Positions 8,955 through 17,504 of a stretch of DNA of 64,000 nt are shown piece after piece. This stretch comes from Larkinella punicea (lineage in GTDB: Bacteria > Bacteroidota > Bacteroidia > Cytophagales > Spirosomataceae). The position numbers and the translations under genes are program-made. The notes beneath the pieces are model-generated. The model searched no databases. It had not been told where the DNA came from and saw nothing but the letters and a program-made list of their open reading frames with translations. The stretch covers positions 124,001 to 188,000 of the forward strand of contig NZ_QOWE01000018.1 in assembly GCF_003334855.1 (NCBI RefSeq), given 5' to 3'. Position 1 is the stretch's first letter; each line of letters starts with the position of its first letter.

Positions 8955-9482
8955 TTAGTCTGTCATAAACGCTACCTCCTTCTTTCGGAAGAAGCTACAA
9001 ACTAAATCAGAGCCTTTTTCCAATAGCTTGACTTGTTGCCTGATGGCCTCCCTTAGGGCGGTTAAGCTGGTGAATACTTGGTTTTTCAGGCTGCGTTTCA
9101 AATGACTCCAAACCAACTCTACTGGATTTAACTCCGGGCTGTAAGCGGGCAAACGCTCTAAATGCACTCGACCCGGCCTGGCTGCTAAGAAAGCCTTGAT
9201 CGCTTCACTACTATGAGCCTTGAGCCCATCCCAGATCACCAATAGGTCCCGCTTTCGGTAGCGGTTACAGCGTTTTTCCAGAAACCACACCAGATCTTCA
9301 CCCGTGTAGGCCTGATTCTGATAGCCCACATAAATACGGCCGTTGGGGGCAATGGCGGCTATCAAATTCCAGTGTTCACGACCTGCCTGCTCCTTGACCA
9401 CCGGCGTGTGTCCCCGTGGGGCCCAGGTATGGGCCAGCAGGGGCAGCAGGTAACAGGCAGCCTCATCGATATAAAGGATCAC
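8955..9482 (-). CDS. IS630 transposase OrfB (DDE catalytic half)
   Basis: A 175-residue DDE domain. It opens with the first catalytic aspartate (ILYIDEAACY), then WAPRGHTP, the second aspartate (LLVIWDGLKAHSS) and the third acidic residue in LNPVELVWSHLK; all three are present. An ATG at 9482 gives the shortest product. Upstream the same frame reads ARQEHRV and joins OrfA at the A8 run. The stop codon TAA lies inside the left terminal repeat. The frame is otherwise unbroken, which suggests a recent or still active element. Confidence 0.82.
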   Translation of the reverse strand: MILYIDEAACYLLPLLAHTWAPRGHTPVVKEQAGREHWNLIAAIAPNGRIYVGYQNQAYTGEDLVWFLEKRCNRYRKRDLLVIWDGLKAHSSEAIKAFLAARPGRVHLERLPAYSPELNPVELVWSHLKRSLKNQVFTSLTALREAIRQQVKLLEKGSDLVCSFFRKKEVAFMTD

Positions 9483-9993
9483 TCGGTGCTCCTGCCGGGC
9501 TTTTTTTTAGCGCAGGCAGGCGCTCGTCTCGCCAGTCTTGAACAGCTTGAGGATTTTGCTGGCGAGCCTTCTTTTGAGGTTTTTGCCAACTCCAGCCCAC
9601 TTTCTTCAAGATGCGGCCTACCTGAGACACATTATAACTCACGCCAAAGTGCTGCTCAATGACCGCATTGATCCGTTTACGAGTCCAGACCTCCCCGGCA
9701 AAACCGTGGTGGAGAGTCCCTTTTTCCAACTCCTCTACCAGATGCGTTAATTGTTCCTTGGTCAAGCGAGTGGGAGCGCCTGTTGGTTTACGGTATAGCA
9801 GGGCTGATTCACCCTGCTGCTTAAACTTGGTCAGCGTCCGGCTCACTCCGCCTTGCGTTAATCCTAAGGCCGCAGCGATAGCCTTTTGTTTCCAACCTTC
9901 CTGCCAGAGTGCTACACAGCGACGGCGTAGGACTTCATAGTCTTTTGGTTTGTACTTTGCCTCCATCAAAACAAGATACGAATATTACAGAAT
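8958..9993 (-). mobile_element. IS630-family element, almost complete, two-ORF organisation
   Basis: An approximately 1036-base element bounded by TA dinucleotides (8956-8957 and 9994-9995), as expected for IS630, which targets TA. The ends are related inverted repeats: GTCTGTCATAAACG on the left, against ATTCTGTAATATTCG read inward from the right. It carries orfA (helix-turn-helix) and orfB (DDE) on the minus strand, joined at a run of eight A. The same element type left an old relic at about 12750-14431. It sits between the truncated IS630 copy A and the FkbM methyltransferase gene. Confidence 0.85.
9463..9969 (-). CDS. IS630 transposase OrfA (DNA-binding half)
   Basis: A 168-residue protein with a helix-turn-helix of the transposase type at about residues 27-60 (GWKQKAIAAALGLTQGGVSR). 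A second winged-helix-like part with TRKRINAVIEQHFGVSY follows and ends in KKVGWSWQKPQKKARQ, the usual linker to the catalytic domain. The last ~12 residues after the A8 run (SPAGAPSDPLYR) look like out-of-frame read-through. The catalytic domain continues in another frame (orfB). A functional transposase would need realignment by one base at the A8 run, or the element is a simple frameshift mutant. Confidence 0.82.
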   Translation of the reverse strand: MMEAKYKPKDYEVLRRRCVALWQEGWKQKAIAAALGLTQGGVSRTLTKFKQQGESALLYRKPTGAPTRLTKEQLTHLVEELEKGTLHHGFAGEVWTRKRINAVIEQHFGVSYNVSQVGRILKKVGWSWQKPQKKARQQNPQAVQDWRDERLPALKKSPAGAPSDPLYR

Positions 9994-10066
9994 TATGCCT
10001 TCCTCAATAATGCGAATAAATATGTTTAAAATAAGCATCCATTTGCCAATATACTAGCAAGTACAA

Positions 10067-10972
10067 TTACCTGTTGGCTTTTAAAATTCCATGTCTAAAA
10101 TAAGGTGGAGAAAGATTTTTATGAATAAATAACATATATCCATTAGTAAAAGATATATTAAATCCTAAACAACTTAGAAAATAAGAAATTTGATGAGCAT
10201 CGCTATTATTGTGATAAGTACAAACCAATAATTTAGGAAATTTACTAAACTTCAATAAATTATTTGCTTTTTTTAAAATTTTAAACTCATACCCTTCTGC
10301 ATCAATTTTAATAAAATTGACAGAAACATCCTTAAAATAAGCATCAAGAGTTATAGTATCTATATTATCTATATCTGATACATATTTAGTAATAATTGAA
10401 ACTTTATGTGCCCATGGCTCAAATGTAGACTCTAGTGCCTCTTTCCATTTAGGATCAGGTTCAAATATATAAACTTTTGACGCCTTCTCAACAACATCCA
10501 ATGCAAAGTTACCTTCTGCAGCACCAATATCTAAAACAACATCACCATTATTTACATCAAAATCTTGTGATAAATACCGATGTGGAGACGCTTTATTTTG
10601 CTCAATTAGTGTACAGAGATAATTAACACTAACTTGTTTTTTTGACAAATAAGATTTAGGGTAAAATAGTTTTTTTTTATTATGATAAACATAGAACATC
10701 TGCTTATCAGAATCCAGATAAACAGAAATACTAGATGGATCAAAATTTAAAGAAAATTCATAAGGAAATACGTATGAAAGTGAATTATTTTGATGAATAA
10801 TATTGTTTAAAAAATCAATTTCTTTAATATATTTTAACTTTTCTTTTTTGTAAAAAAAGAAGTAAATATTAATTTTCAATATCAAACTGTTCAATCCTTC
10901 GTTTGGAGAGAAAAAAAAAGTAGGATTAATTATTCTAAAAAACAATCGCTTAAATGTGGATTTTATTTTCAT
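10067..10972 (-). CDS. FkbM-family methyltransferase
   Basis: A 301-residue protein whose C-terminal half (about residues 145-290) is an FkbM-type SAM-dependent methyltransferase. The motifs are VVLDIGAAEGNFALD (SAM-binding loop), YIFEPDPKW (acidic end of strand 2) and FIKIDAEGYEFKIL, the family's signature D-x-E-G-x-E. FkbM enzymes O-methylate sugars or polyketides, and here a sugar hydroxyl of the surface polysaccharide is likely. The N-terminal half is basic and hydrophobic and I do not recognise it. The gene is very AT-rich. It lies 21 bases downstream of a GT2 gene and about 75 bases upstream of the IS630 right end. Confidence 0.85.
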   Translation of the reverse strand: MKIKSTFKRLFFRIINPTFFFSPNEGLNSLILKINIYFFFYKKEKLKYIKEIDFLNNIIHQNNSLSYVFPYEFSLNFDPSSISVYLDSDKQMFYVYHNKKKLFYPKSYLSKKQVSVNYLCTLIEQNKASPHRYLSQDFDVNNGDVVLDIGAAEGNFALDVVEKASKVYIFEPDPKWKEALESTFEPWAHKVSIITKYVSDIDNIDTITLDAYFKDVSVNFIKIDAEGYEFKILKKANNLLKFSKFPKLLVCTYHNNSDAHQISYFLSCLGFNISFTNGYMLFIHKNLSPPYFRHGILKANR

Positions 10973-10993
10973 AAAAATATTATTAACATAATA

Positions 10994-11971
10994 TTAAAGC
11001 ATGCTTAATCTAGAGTAAATCTTCTTAATTAGATAAAAAATATAAAAAGAAAGTGGAAATCTAGCGAGGGTAGTCTTTAATGAATAATAGTCTAGTTGAC
11101 TTAGTTTTATACTGTAATATTTAGCTTTTTCGAAATTGCACACGTGCCAAGAAGTTGAAAGCAAAGCCTTATATTTATAGATTTTCTGTTCTTTAAAACC
11201 AGGAAATCTAAAGATTAAAGGGAAATTGTCAAGAAAATATTTATACATTTTTTCGTGTTTTTCCATATAATCTTCAGTTTTAGCTATATCTTGGGAATTA
11301 CTTTCGGAAATGTGCCCAACTCGGAAAGTAGCTGTAGAGATAGCAAGGTACATAATCTTTGAATATATTGATATAACTAAATAAGTACACCAGTCTTCAA
11401 CGGGAAAATCATTTTCAACAAAATTATTTATTGGAACGAATTTATCAAAAACATCTTTCCTAAAACAAGGTGTGCAGGAACAAATATTATAATTATTAAT
11501 TAATTCTTGAGTAGAGATATTCCGAGAAATATCATTATTTAAATATGTATTATAGTTTTTAATAATTTTATTTGTTTTTGAATTTAATATATCAAAATCA
11601 GTATACACCAAGCCATAATCTTTGTTTGACATTAAAAAGTCAACTTGAATCTGCATTTTTTTCTTATTATGCCAATAGTCATCGTGACCACAATAACAAA
11701 TATAGGATCCAGTGCAATTATTAATGGCATTTTTAAAATTCGAAATAATTCCACGGCGATCATTATTTTTATAAATAAAAATATTTGAGTATTTACCTAT
11801 GAAAGAAGACAAAATTTCAAGGGTATAATCGGTGGAATTATCATCAGATATAACAACTTCGAAAGGATATGATGATTGTTGATTTAATATACTATAAATG
11901 GTATCATGAATGTATAATTCACTTTGATAAGTAAGAACAATAACAGAAACAACATAATTACAACGTTTCAT
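10994..11971 (-). CDS. Glycosyltransferase family 2
   Basis: A 325-residue GT2 enzyme. The N-terminal core shows VSVIVLTYQSELYI, VVISDDNSTDYT and YICYCGHDDYW, where HDD replaces the more usual DxD. The later segment with VENDFPVEDWCTYL carries the catalytic acidic pair. Codon use is extremely AT-rich compared with the flanking wbp genes, which suggests acquisition from a low-GC donor. Upstream are about 80 bases and then the IS5 relic, so the original upstream context is disturbed. Confidence 0.86.
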   Translation of the reverse strand: MKRCNYVVSVIVLTYQSELYIHDTIYSILNQQSSYPFEVVISDDNSTDYTLEILSSFIGKYSNIFIYKNNDRRGIISNFKNAINNCTGSYICYCGHDDYWHNKKKMQIQVDFLMSNKDYGLVYTDFDILNSKTNKIIKNYNTYLNNDISRNISTQELINNYNICSCTPCFRKDVFDKFVPINNFVENDFPVEDWCTYLVISIYSKIMYLAISTATFRVGHISESNSQDIAKTEDYMEKHEKMYKYFLDNFPLIFRFPGFKEQKIYKYKALLSTSWHVCNFEKAKYYSIKLSQLDYYSLKTTLARFPLSFYIFYLIKKIYSRLSML

Positions 11972-12053
11972 TTGTAGATGAGAAAATTAATCGGTCAAAA
12001 AAGCACTTCTATTTTTCAAAATATCAAAGAAAATGTTTGGGAATATTATTTGG

Positions 12054-12717
12054 TCATTTTGCCAATCGGTTTAGCATCAATGCACAGTTAACCTACAGAA
12101 GCTAGGATTCTGAACTGCTGGTGGTCTGCTCATAATCTTTAGCAACCCGTCGAAAGTGGTTTAACTAGGCAAAAGTTCGTTCGACTACCCACCGTTTTCT
12201 AATTTGTAGCTTTTGGTTCCACGATAATAGCCCTTTCAATATGTAGACACCCGCCTGCTACCTGCTTGATTAGCGGAATGAACGTACACACTCCAAAGCC
12301 TGCCTCTTGTGTCAACGATGATCTGCCGTTTGCGTCCGTTTACCTTTTTAGCCGCATCTAGTCCTCGTTGCAAAGAGGGTAAAGGAGATAGCTTAACGCT
12401 CTGGCTATCAACACAGACTAAACAGGGTGTCGATTCTCTTCCCTGAGTAATTCGATCCCTCTGATTTAATGCTTCGCTTAGCCGATTCAGACAGCCTTCC
12501 TACTTCCATTTTATTAAGTAGTAGTAAACGGCCTGTCTGTGGGGATAGTAGGACGGTAAATACGCCACTGACAACCCGTGCGCAGGATATAAAGAAAAAT
12601 GTTTGTCACCGCTCGGGCGGCCAGGTTGCCGCAGGCAAAACCGACGTTTCCGATTAGCAAATAGGTTTCAGTAACTTACCAGTGGGTGTCTGTAAGCTCA
12701 TTAGATTGAGTAATCAT
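12054..12717 (-). pseudogene. IS5-family transposase relic
   Basis: Reading the minus strand in shifting frames gives a recognisable IS5-family transposase. An N-terminal part has RTGCQWR, then LPSYYPHRQAVYYYL. The catalytic VDSQSVK follows, then AAKKVNGRKRQIIVDT and VYVHSANQ. It closes with RWVVERTFAW, HFRRVAKDYEQT and LMLNRLAK. Several frameshifts, stop codons and an internal deletion between VHSANQ and the ERTFAW block show it is dead. I saw no clear terminal repeats. A short plus-strand reading frame inside it is a shadow. Confidence 0.82.
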
Positions 12718-13009
12718 CCTTCATAGTGTTGCAACATAAAGGTAAGCAGGCACCCGCTTTTTTCATCAAGTTATAAAATTCCCAACAACTTCTAAAGGCC
12801 AATTTGGAGGCTTTCTCCAAGAGTTTGTTTTGAAGCTGAAGGGCTACCCGGGGTTGGGTTTAAAAAACCTCCGGATACCCCGCTGGTTTTTCAGGCTTCG
12901 CATAAAATAGTTCTAACCTAATTCAACTGGACAGTTGGCAGTTGCATTCAACTCCGGGATATAGGTTAGTATGCGGCCCAAGAAATACTACCCGAGCTGG
13001 CTATTAATA

Positions 13010-14058
13010 CTAATTCATGTTTGAGATAGCGAATTTTTCAGGTATGGAAAACAAGTTAGTGAAACGACCTTTCCTTCTTGTTCGAAAAGCTGTTCGACAA
13101 TCGTTTGAATACGATCCTGAGCTTGCTGTAAGGAATCAAAAACCCGGTGTTTTAGCTGTTTTCGTACCTCTTTGAAAAAGCGTTCGACAGGGTTTAATTC
13201 TGGACAGGCTGCGGGTAGCCGCTCAAATACCAACTTCTGATTGTCAAACAGTTGAGGCTTATGAGCAGTAGCCCCATCAGCAATAAAGAGTGATTTTTGC
13301 CCAATACATTCTCGTACCTTACCAATGAACCAAGAAAACGATTCACTATTGAGGCAAAAAAGCCGCAAAACCTTCCCCATTAAATGGACAAAGAGTTAGA
13401 TAGAGATACGTGTTTTCGTATCCAATACGTACAGGAGCCGTCGGGCGATGGCCTTTAGGAGTCCATTTGTGACCCAGTTCGGTTCGCGTTCCAGCCCGTA
13501 GTTCGTCATGAAACAAAATGGCTTCGTCTGCATAATCGGCCCGCAATTGGCTAAACTTTTTTAAAAACTTCAATGGCTCCAGGCTGCTGACGGATATTGA
13601 CCGGGCGCCCAGTTTTACGCTTGATTTTAAGCCGTTTACATAAATCACTCACTCCGCCAATGGTATAAATGACCCCTAAACTACCCGCTAAATAGGCTTG
13701 AATATGGGCCAGTGTTTGGGCTTGATTATCCAATAAAAATTGGCGCAATCGAGTAATTTGCACACTACTGAGCTTGCCCCAGCCTCGGCGGGAAGGCCCA
13801 CTCATCAACGCGTCAAAACCGCCCTGCTGGTAGGTATGCCAAAGTCGTTGAGCATGACGTTGGCACAGGCCAATGGTGGCTCCGGCAGCTGCTTGAGAAT
13901 GGCACTCGCCTGATTTTAGTAAGCGTAAAAATCGGGCTCGATCCCGATTCAAAGCAGGACCCCGCCGTTTTTCGGCTTCGAGCAGAAAATCAACCTCTTC
14001 TTTTATTTTGTCAGCATATTTCATCGTCCAAATATACGCTATGTCAATCTTGAATTAG
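13010..14058 (-). mobile_element. IS630-family element, copy B, full length
   Basis: A 1049-base element flanked by TA on both sides (13008-13009 and 14059-14060), the IS630 target duplication. The terminal inverted repeats match at about 21 of 24 positions: CTAATTCATGTTTGAGATAG at the left end, against CTAATTCAAGATTGACATAG read inward from the right. It is inserted in an older IS630-type relic. Its left 378 bases are almost identical to copy A at 8565-8942. Confidence 0.9.
13015..14024 (-). pseudogene. IS630 copy B transposase, broken into three frames
   Basis: The N-terminal DNA-binding part is 13551-14024 (157 residues, with GATIGLCQRHAQRLWHTYQQ as helix-turn-helix and KLKIKRKTGRP linker). 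The catalytic start follows in another frame (13346 to about 13560, AILFHDELRAGT with the first aspartate). The C-terminal part is 13015-13380 (second aspartate in FIADGATAH, third acidic residue in NPVERFFKE). The first break is at a TTTTTAAAAAAG string and could be slippage or mutation. The second is a five-base deletion relative to copy A near 13350, which must inactivate it. Confidence 0.85.
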
Positions 14059-14422
14059 TATAAGGTGTAAATAAAGTTTTTTAGAAAACTCCCCAGAACC
14101 GTATAAGCCTGACTATGATAGTCCCAGAAACGGCCAATGGGTGCATAGCAGTAATCAAATTCCAGTGTTCATGGCTTGCTTTCTCCTTTACTACTGGTAT
14201 TTTTCATAGGTATGGGTGCAAAAACCGCAGCAAGCAACAGACAGTGACTTAAATATAAAAGAATCACTAGCTATGTCCGACTTTGTACACCTTGAGTTAA
14301 GACTAGGGTAGGAGTAATAGCTTTTTGGTTCCAAACTCTTACCAGTGCTTTACGCTGTGACAGCACAATGTTCTGTATTCTTTTGATTTGGAGATTGTCT
14401 TGATAAAAACAAAATACCAATA

Positions 14423-15184
14423 TTACAGAGTTATACTTATCAGTATAATAAGTTTAATAAAATAAGCAATAAATTTATCCATCAATTGATGAGTATAATA
14501 CAATATGGATAATCTTTTTTTTAAAAATCTATTATAAAGCAATAAACTTATTTCAGCATATTCACGGTACAATAGTTGATTTTCTGTAGAAGAAATCCCT
14601 CCATCGGAAAAAATAGAAATTGGAAATCCAAGATTATAAAACTTGCCATTATCCAAATAAATTCTACTGTAAAGATCGTAATCAGATGCAATTCTATATG
14701 CAGTGTTAAAAGAATATTTTTTTAATACCGTAGTTTTAATAAGTGAGGATTGATGGCAAAATGGCAATTTATAATAAAATGCTGATAGAGAAGTCGGTTT
14801 ATTGATTTTAAAGAAACCGTCTGTATTAAATACAACAGAGCCATATAGCACATCTTTGTTATAGATAGACCTATTTTGTAATACTTTGTATAATACATCA
14901 GCATTATAAAACAAATCTCCAGAATTTAAAAAGATAGTCCAAATCCCATTTGCCTTTGATAATCCTTTATTCATTGCGTCATAAATACCTTGATCTTTTT
15001 CACAAAACAAGAATGAAATTCTGTCCTTATACTTCTCAATAATATCATAGCTTCCATCGGTAGAATCCCCATCAACCAGAATGTATTCAATTTTAATATA
15101 TTCTTGAGATAATACACTTAAAATAGTTTTCTCTAGTCCATATCTATTGTTTTTATTGATAGTAATTACAGTAAAATCATACAT
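14423..15184 (-). CDS. Glycosyltransferase family 2, C-terminus shortened by an IS end
   Basis: A GT2 enzyme of 253 residues if started at the ATG at 15184. That start overlaps the upstream gene's stop by eight bases and gives the canonical [13 protein letters not shown]; an ATG at 15208 would add eight residues. Motifs are [25 protein letters not shown] and IFLNSGDLF, which together mark the WcaA-like subgroup. [11 protein letters not shown] comes later. The last codons and TAA stop fall in the terminal repeat of the decayed IS630 element, so the natural C-terminus has been replaced by IS sequence. The GT core seems intact. Confidence 0.86.
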   Translation of the reverse strand: MYDFTVITINKNNRYGLEKTILSVLSQEYIKIEYILVDGDSTDGSYDIIEKYKDRISFLFCEKDQGIYDAMNKGLSKANGIWTIFLNSGDLFYNADVLYKVLQNRSIYNKDVLYGSVVFNTDGFFKINKPTSLSAFYYKLPFCHQSSLIKTTVLKKYSFNTAYRIASDYDLYSRIYLDNGKFYNLGFPISIFSDGGISSTENQLLYREYAEISLLLYNRFLKKRLSILYYTHQLMDKFIAYFIKLIILISITL

Positions 15185-15857
15185 CGTATTTTCTAATAAA
15201 GTCTTCAACGTTCCAGAAATATTTTTCTACATCTTTTAACGAATCTTCATGAAATTCCCACCAACGAATTTTTATCAAGGAGTTAATTACTGCAGGAGAA
15301 AATCTATTCTTAATAATTTTAGCAGGCACTCCTCCTGCAATAACGAATGAGGGCAAGTCTTCGGTTACGACTGAGCCAGCCGCAATTATAACGCCATCAC
15401 CTATATTAATGCCATCAAGTATTGTTACATTAGCACCAATAAATACATCATTACCTATCACAATATTTTCACGTTCTGTTATTTTATCAGACAATGAAAA
15501 AGTTGTCCCATTCTGTTTTTTAGTTGAATAAAACATTGGAGATGTGCTAATACCATTTACGGGATGTATCCCCCATCCGCATAGAAAATTTGGTCCAATT
15601 GAACAAAATTTTCCAATAATAGCATTAGAAATGCATGAATTTTGAGAAATATAAGTATAATCACCTATTTTAACATTTGAAATTGAATATGGAAAATATT
15701 TTTTCACAAACTTACCTTCAATACAATCTGACAGATATGAATGGCTGAGATAGTAAATGTTAGATTTACCTAATCTAGTAGTTGGTTTAGAAAGAATTAA
15801 GACAAGAATAGGCTGAAATAAAAATCTCAATAAATTAATAAATCTATTCTTCAACAT
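15177..15857 (-). CDS. CatB-type hexapeptide O-acetyltransferase
   Basis: A 226-residue left-handed beta-helix acyltransferase of the CatB-related (xenobiotic acetyltransferase) subgroup. Hexapeptide repeats flank a loop containing the histidine of GIHPVNGIS, the likely catalytic base. [18 protein letters not shown] and [12 protein letters not shown] come next, then the C-terminal [16 protein letters not shown] and a WWEF helix. It should use acetyl-CoA to acetylate a glycan or nucleotide sugar. It is AT-rich and overlaps the next GT2 start by eight bases. A second, similar enzyme is encoded at 21567-22202. Confidence 0.88.
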   Translation of the reverse strand: MLKNRFINLLRFLFQPILVLILSKPTTRLGKSNIYYLSHSYLSDCIEGKFVKKYFPYSISNVKIGDYTYISQNSCISNAIIGKFCSIGPNFLCGWGIHPVNGISTSPMFYSTKKQNGTTFSLSDKITERENIVIGNDVFIGANVTILDGINIGDGVIIAAGSVVTEDLPSFVIAGGVPAKIIKNRFSPAVINSLIKIRWWEFHEDSLKDVEKYFWNVEDFIRKYDV

Positions 15858-15867
15858 TGATTAATTT

Positions 15868-16809
15868 TTATAAAATAGATATTTTTTTAAAGATTTTTTT
15901 CAATTTGGTATAAAAATAACTATATCCATATTTGTTTGGTTGAAGGCAAGTTTTATGATAATATAAATCGGCAATTCTATCGTGTATCATCAAAGCAGGG
16001 TGCTTAATGGGTAAAATTGATCTTGTTGGAATATTTGCACACGGATTTTGAGAATCAAATGTATGAGTTGCATCTTGATCAAATCCAATATTTGTAACCA
16101 AGTTTACATTAGGAAGGATTGCTAATCCATTGTTCATCCAGATCATAAACATAAATTGATAATCCCAACAAGAATCATTCATTCTATTCTTTTTTACTAT
16201 ATCAAAAATTCCCATCCAATAATTCTCTTCACTTTTAGTTAAAAATTTTTTTTGTAATATTTTTCGCATTTGCTCTTTCTCTATATATGAAATAGTATAA
16301 TCATAATTATTCCAAACACGTTTCCAAGTAGCCCAACCCCAAATCGCGTTATGTAATGAATAATAATAAGATCCTTTACCTCTGACTTTTCCGTTTTGAA
16401 AATTAACTCCTCCAACAGACATAATTTTTATATCATTTCTATAATATTGCAATAACTCTTGACAATACCAAAAAAAATCTTTATGTGGAAGACAATCATC
16501 TTCTAAAATAATTCCTTCTTCAACTTGACTGAAAAACCAAGTTATAGCATTTGATGGACCCAAACCACATCCTAAATTTTCCTTTCTAAAATTTAATTTT
16601 AATTCACATTCCCAGTCTACCTGATGTACAATTGCTCTAGTTCTGTCAACTAGATTGACATGATTAATTTCAAAATTTTTATAACCATCTGCGGCAACAA
16701 ACAACTTTTTCGGTTTGATCAATTTTATTTGATCAAATACTATTTGTGTCTTAACAGGTTTGTTAAATATAATCAATAAAATTGGCGTATCCAGCCTGGC
16801 TGATTGCAT
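15868..16809 (-). CDS. GT-A glycosyltransferase, HlpA-like nucleotide-diphospho-sugar transferase
   Basis: A 313-residue protein with the GT-A fold. TPILLIIFNKPVKTQIVFD forms the first strand and helix. KKLFVAADGYKN follows, and GIILEDDCLPH at about residue 128 holds the metal-binding EDD motif. NAIWGWATWKRVW is a hallmark of proteins annotated as hemolytic protein HlpA-like or nucleotide-diphospho-sugar transferases in capsule loci. I see no membrane segment. It sits in the AT-rich central block, ten bases upstream of the acetyltransferase gene. Substrate unknown. Confidence 0.8.
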   Translation of the reverse strand: MQSARLDTPILLIIFNKPVKTQIVFDQIKLIKPKKLFVAADGYKNFEINHVNLVDRTRAIVHQVDWECELKLNFRKENLGCGLGPSNAITWFFSQVEEGIILEDDCLPHKDFFWYCQELLQYYRNDIKIMSVGGVNFQNGKVRGKGSYYYSLHNAIWGWATWKRVWNNYDYTISYIEKEQMRKILQKKFLTKSEENYWMGIFDIVKKNRMNDSCWDYQFMFMIWMNNGLAILPNVNLVTNIGFDQDATHTFDSQNPCANIPTRSILPIKHPALMIHDRIADLYYHKTCLQPNKYGYSYFYTKLKKIFKKISIL

Positions 16810-16826
16810 ATCTTAAATAGTATAGT

Positions 16827-17504
16827 TTATTTATGAATTCTTTTTAAATTATTCAAAGTTTTTTTTATATTCATATATTTTCTATACACTCCCCATTCAT
16901 TTTCAACCATGTCATTCTGAATTTGTTCATTAAAAAAAATAACACTCTTTAAAGGGTATTTCTTTGTAGTAAAACATATTTTATTATTAAATGGCAAGTT
17001 ATCAAATCTTTCAATAAGTTCTTTGGTGCAAAGGTCTCTATCAGAAAATTTTACTAACATATTTGTTTTGTTAATTCTTGAGCTTCTTTTCTTCCAATTT
17101 TTTTTTGCCATTATTTCTGAAGTGTAATGTAAAAAATGAATTTCGACTTCGTTATCAAGCAAAGCAATTGGGTATTCCTGAGTTTCTATATTATTTTTGT
17201 ATTTAGATTCATTTGCTTTAATAAATACTAAGTCAGAGTTAATGTACGAATCGAAATTTTCTAAAAATTTGATATAACATGGTGCAAATAAAAACAATCC
17301 AACAAATGGAGTTTGATATTTTAATTTAAAGTAATTGTAAACAAATCCTCCCCAGCAATTATTTGATATAATTGTAAAGTTGTAATTCCATAGCCCAATT
17401 TTTCTCATAAGAAAAATTACATTCACCTTTTGCTTATAAAAAACCTTATTAAGGTTAATTGCAGTTAACTTTAATAAGGTATCGAAAATTAAATTATTTT
17501 TCAT
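16827..17504 (-). CDS. DUF1919 exopolysaccharide biosynthesis protein
   Basis: A 225-residue protein with DUF1919 landmarks: FTIISNNCWGGFVYNYF near residue 45, TPFVGLFLFAPCYIKFLENF, EVEIHFLHYTSE and a following basic KNWKKRSSRIN. A late FSDRDLC completes the pattern. DUF1919 proteins occur in capsule and exopolysaccharide clusters and are thought to be transferases; their chemistry is not established as far as I know. Its start overlaps the end of the GT10-GT2 fusion gene by 11 bases. The sequence is very AT-rich. Confidence 0.82.
   Translation of the reverse strand: MKNNLIFDTLLKLTAINLNKVFYKQKVNVIFLMRKIGLWNYNFTIISNNCWGGFVYNYFKLKYQTPFVGLFLFAPCYIKFLENFDSYINSDLVFIKANESKYKNNIETQEYPIALLDNEVEIHFLHYTSEIMAKKNWKKRSSRINKTNMLVKFSDRDLCTKELIERFDNLPFNNKICFTTKKYPLKSVIFFNEQIQNDMVENEWGVYRKYMNIKKTLNNLKRIHK

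Larger units (their letters stand above)
12750..14431 (-). mobile_element. Decayed IS630-type element split by a younger IS630
   Basis: Bases ~12750-13008 resemble the catalytic-domain end of the element at 8958-9993; shared strings include ggtttttcaggct and ttcaactccggg. Bases 14061-14431 resemble its remaining part and right end; shared strings include aaattccagtgttca and the terminal atattacag. The orientation and order are the same. The two halves are separated exactly by the TA-flanked IS630 copy at 13010-14058. The relic has many substitutions and internal deletions, so it is much older than the insertion that splits it. Confidence 0.8.

Noticed and set aside
12469-12657. Small plus-strand gene of 62 codons
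   Set aside because: It lies inside the IS5-family transposase relic and is antisense to it.
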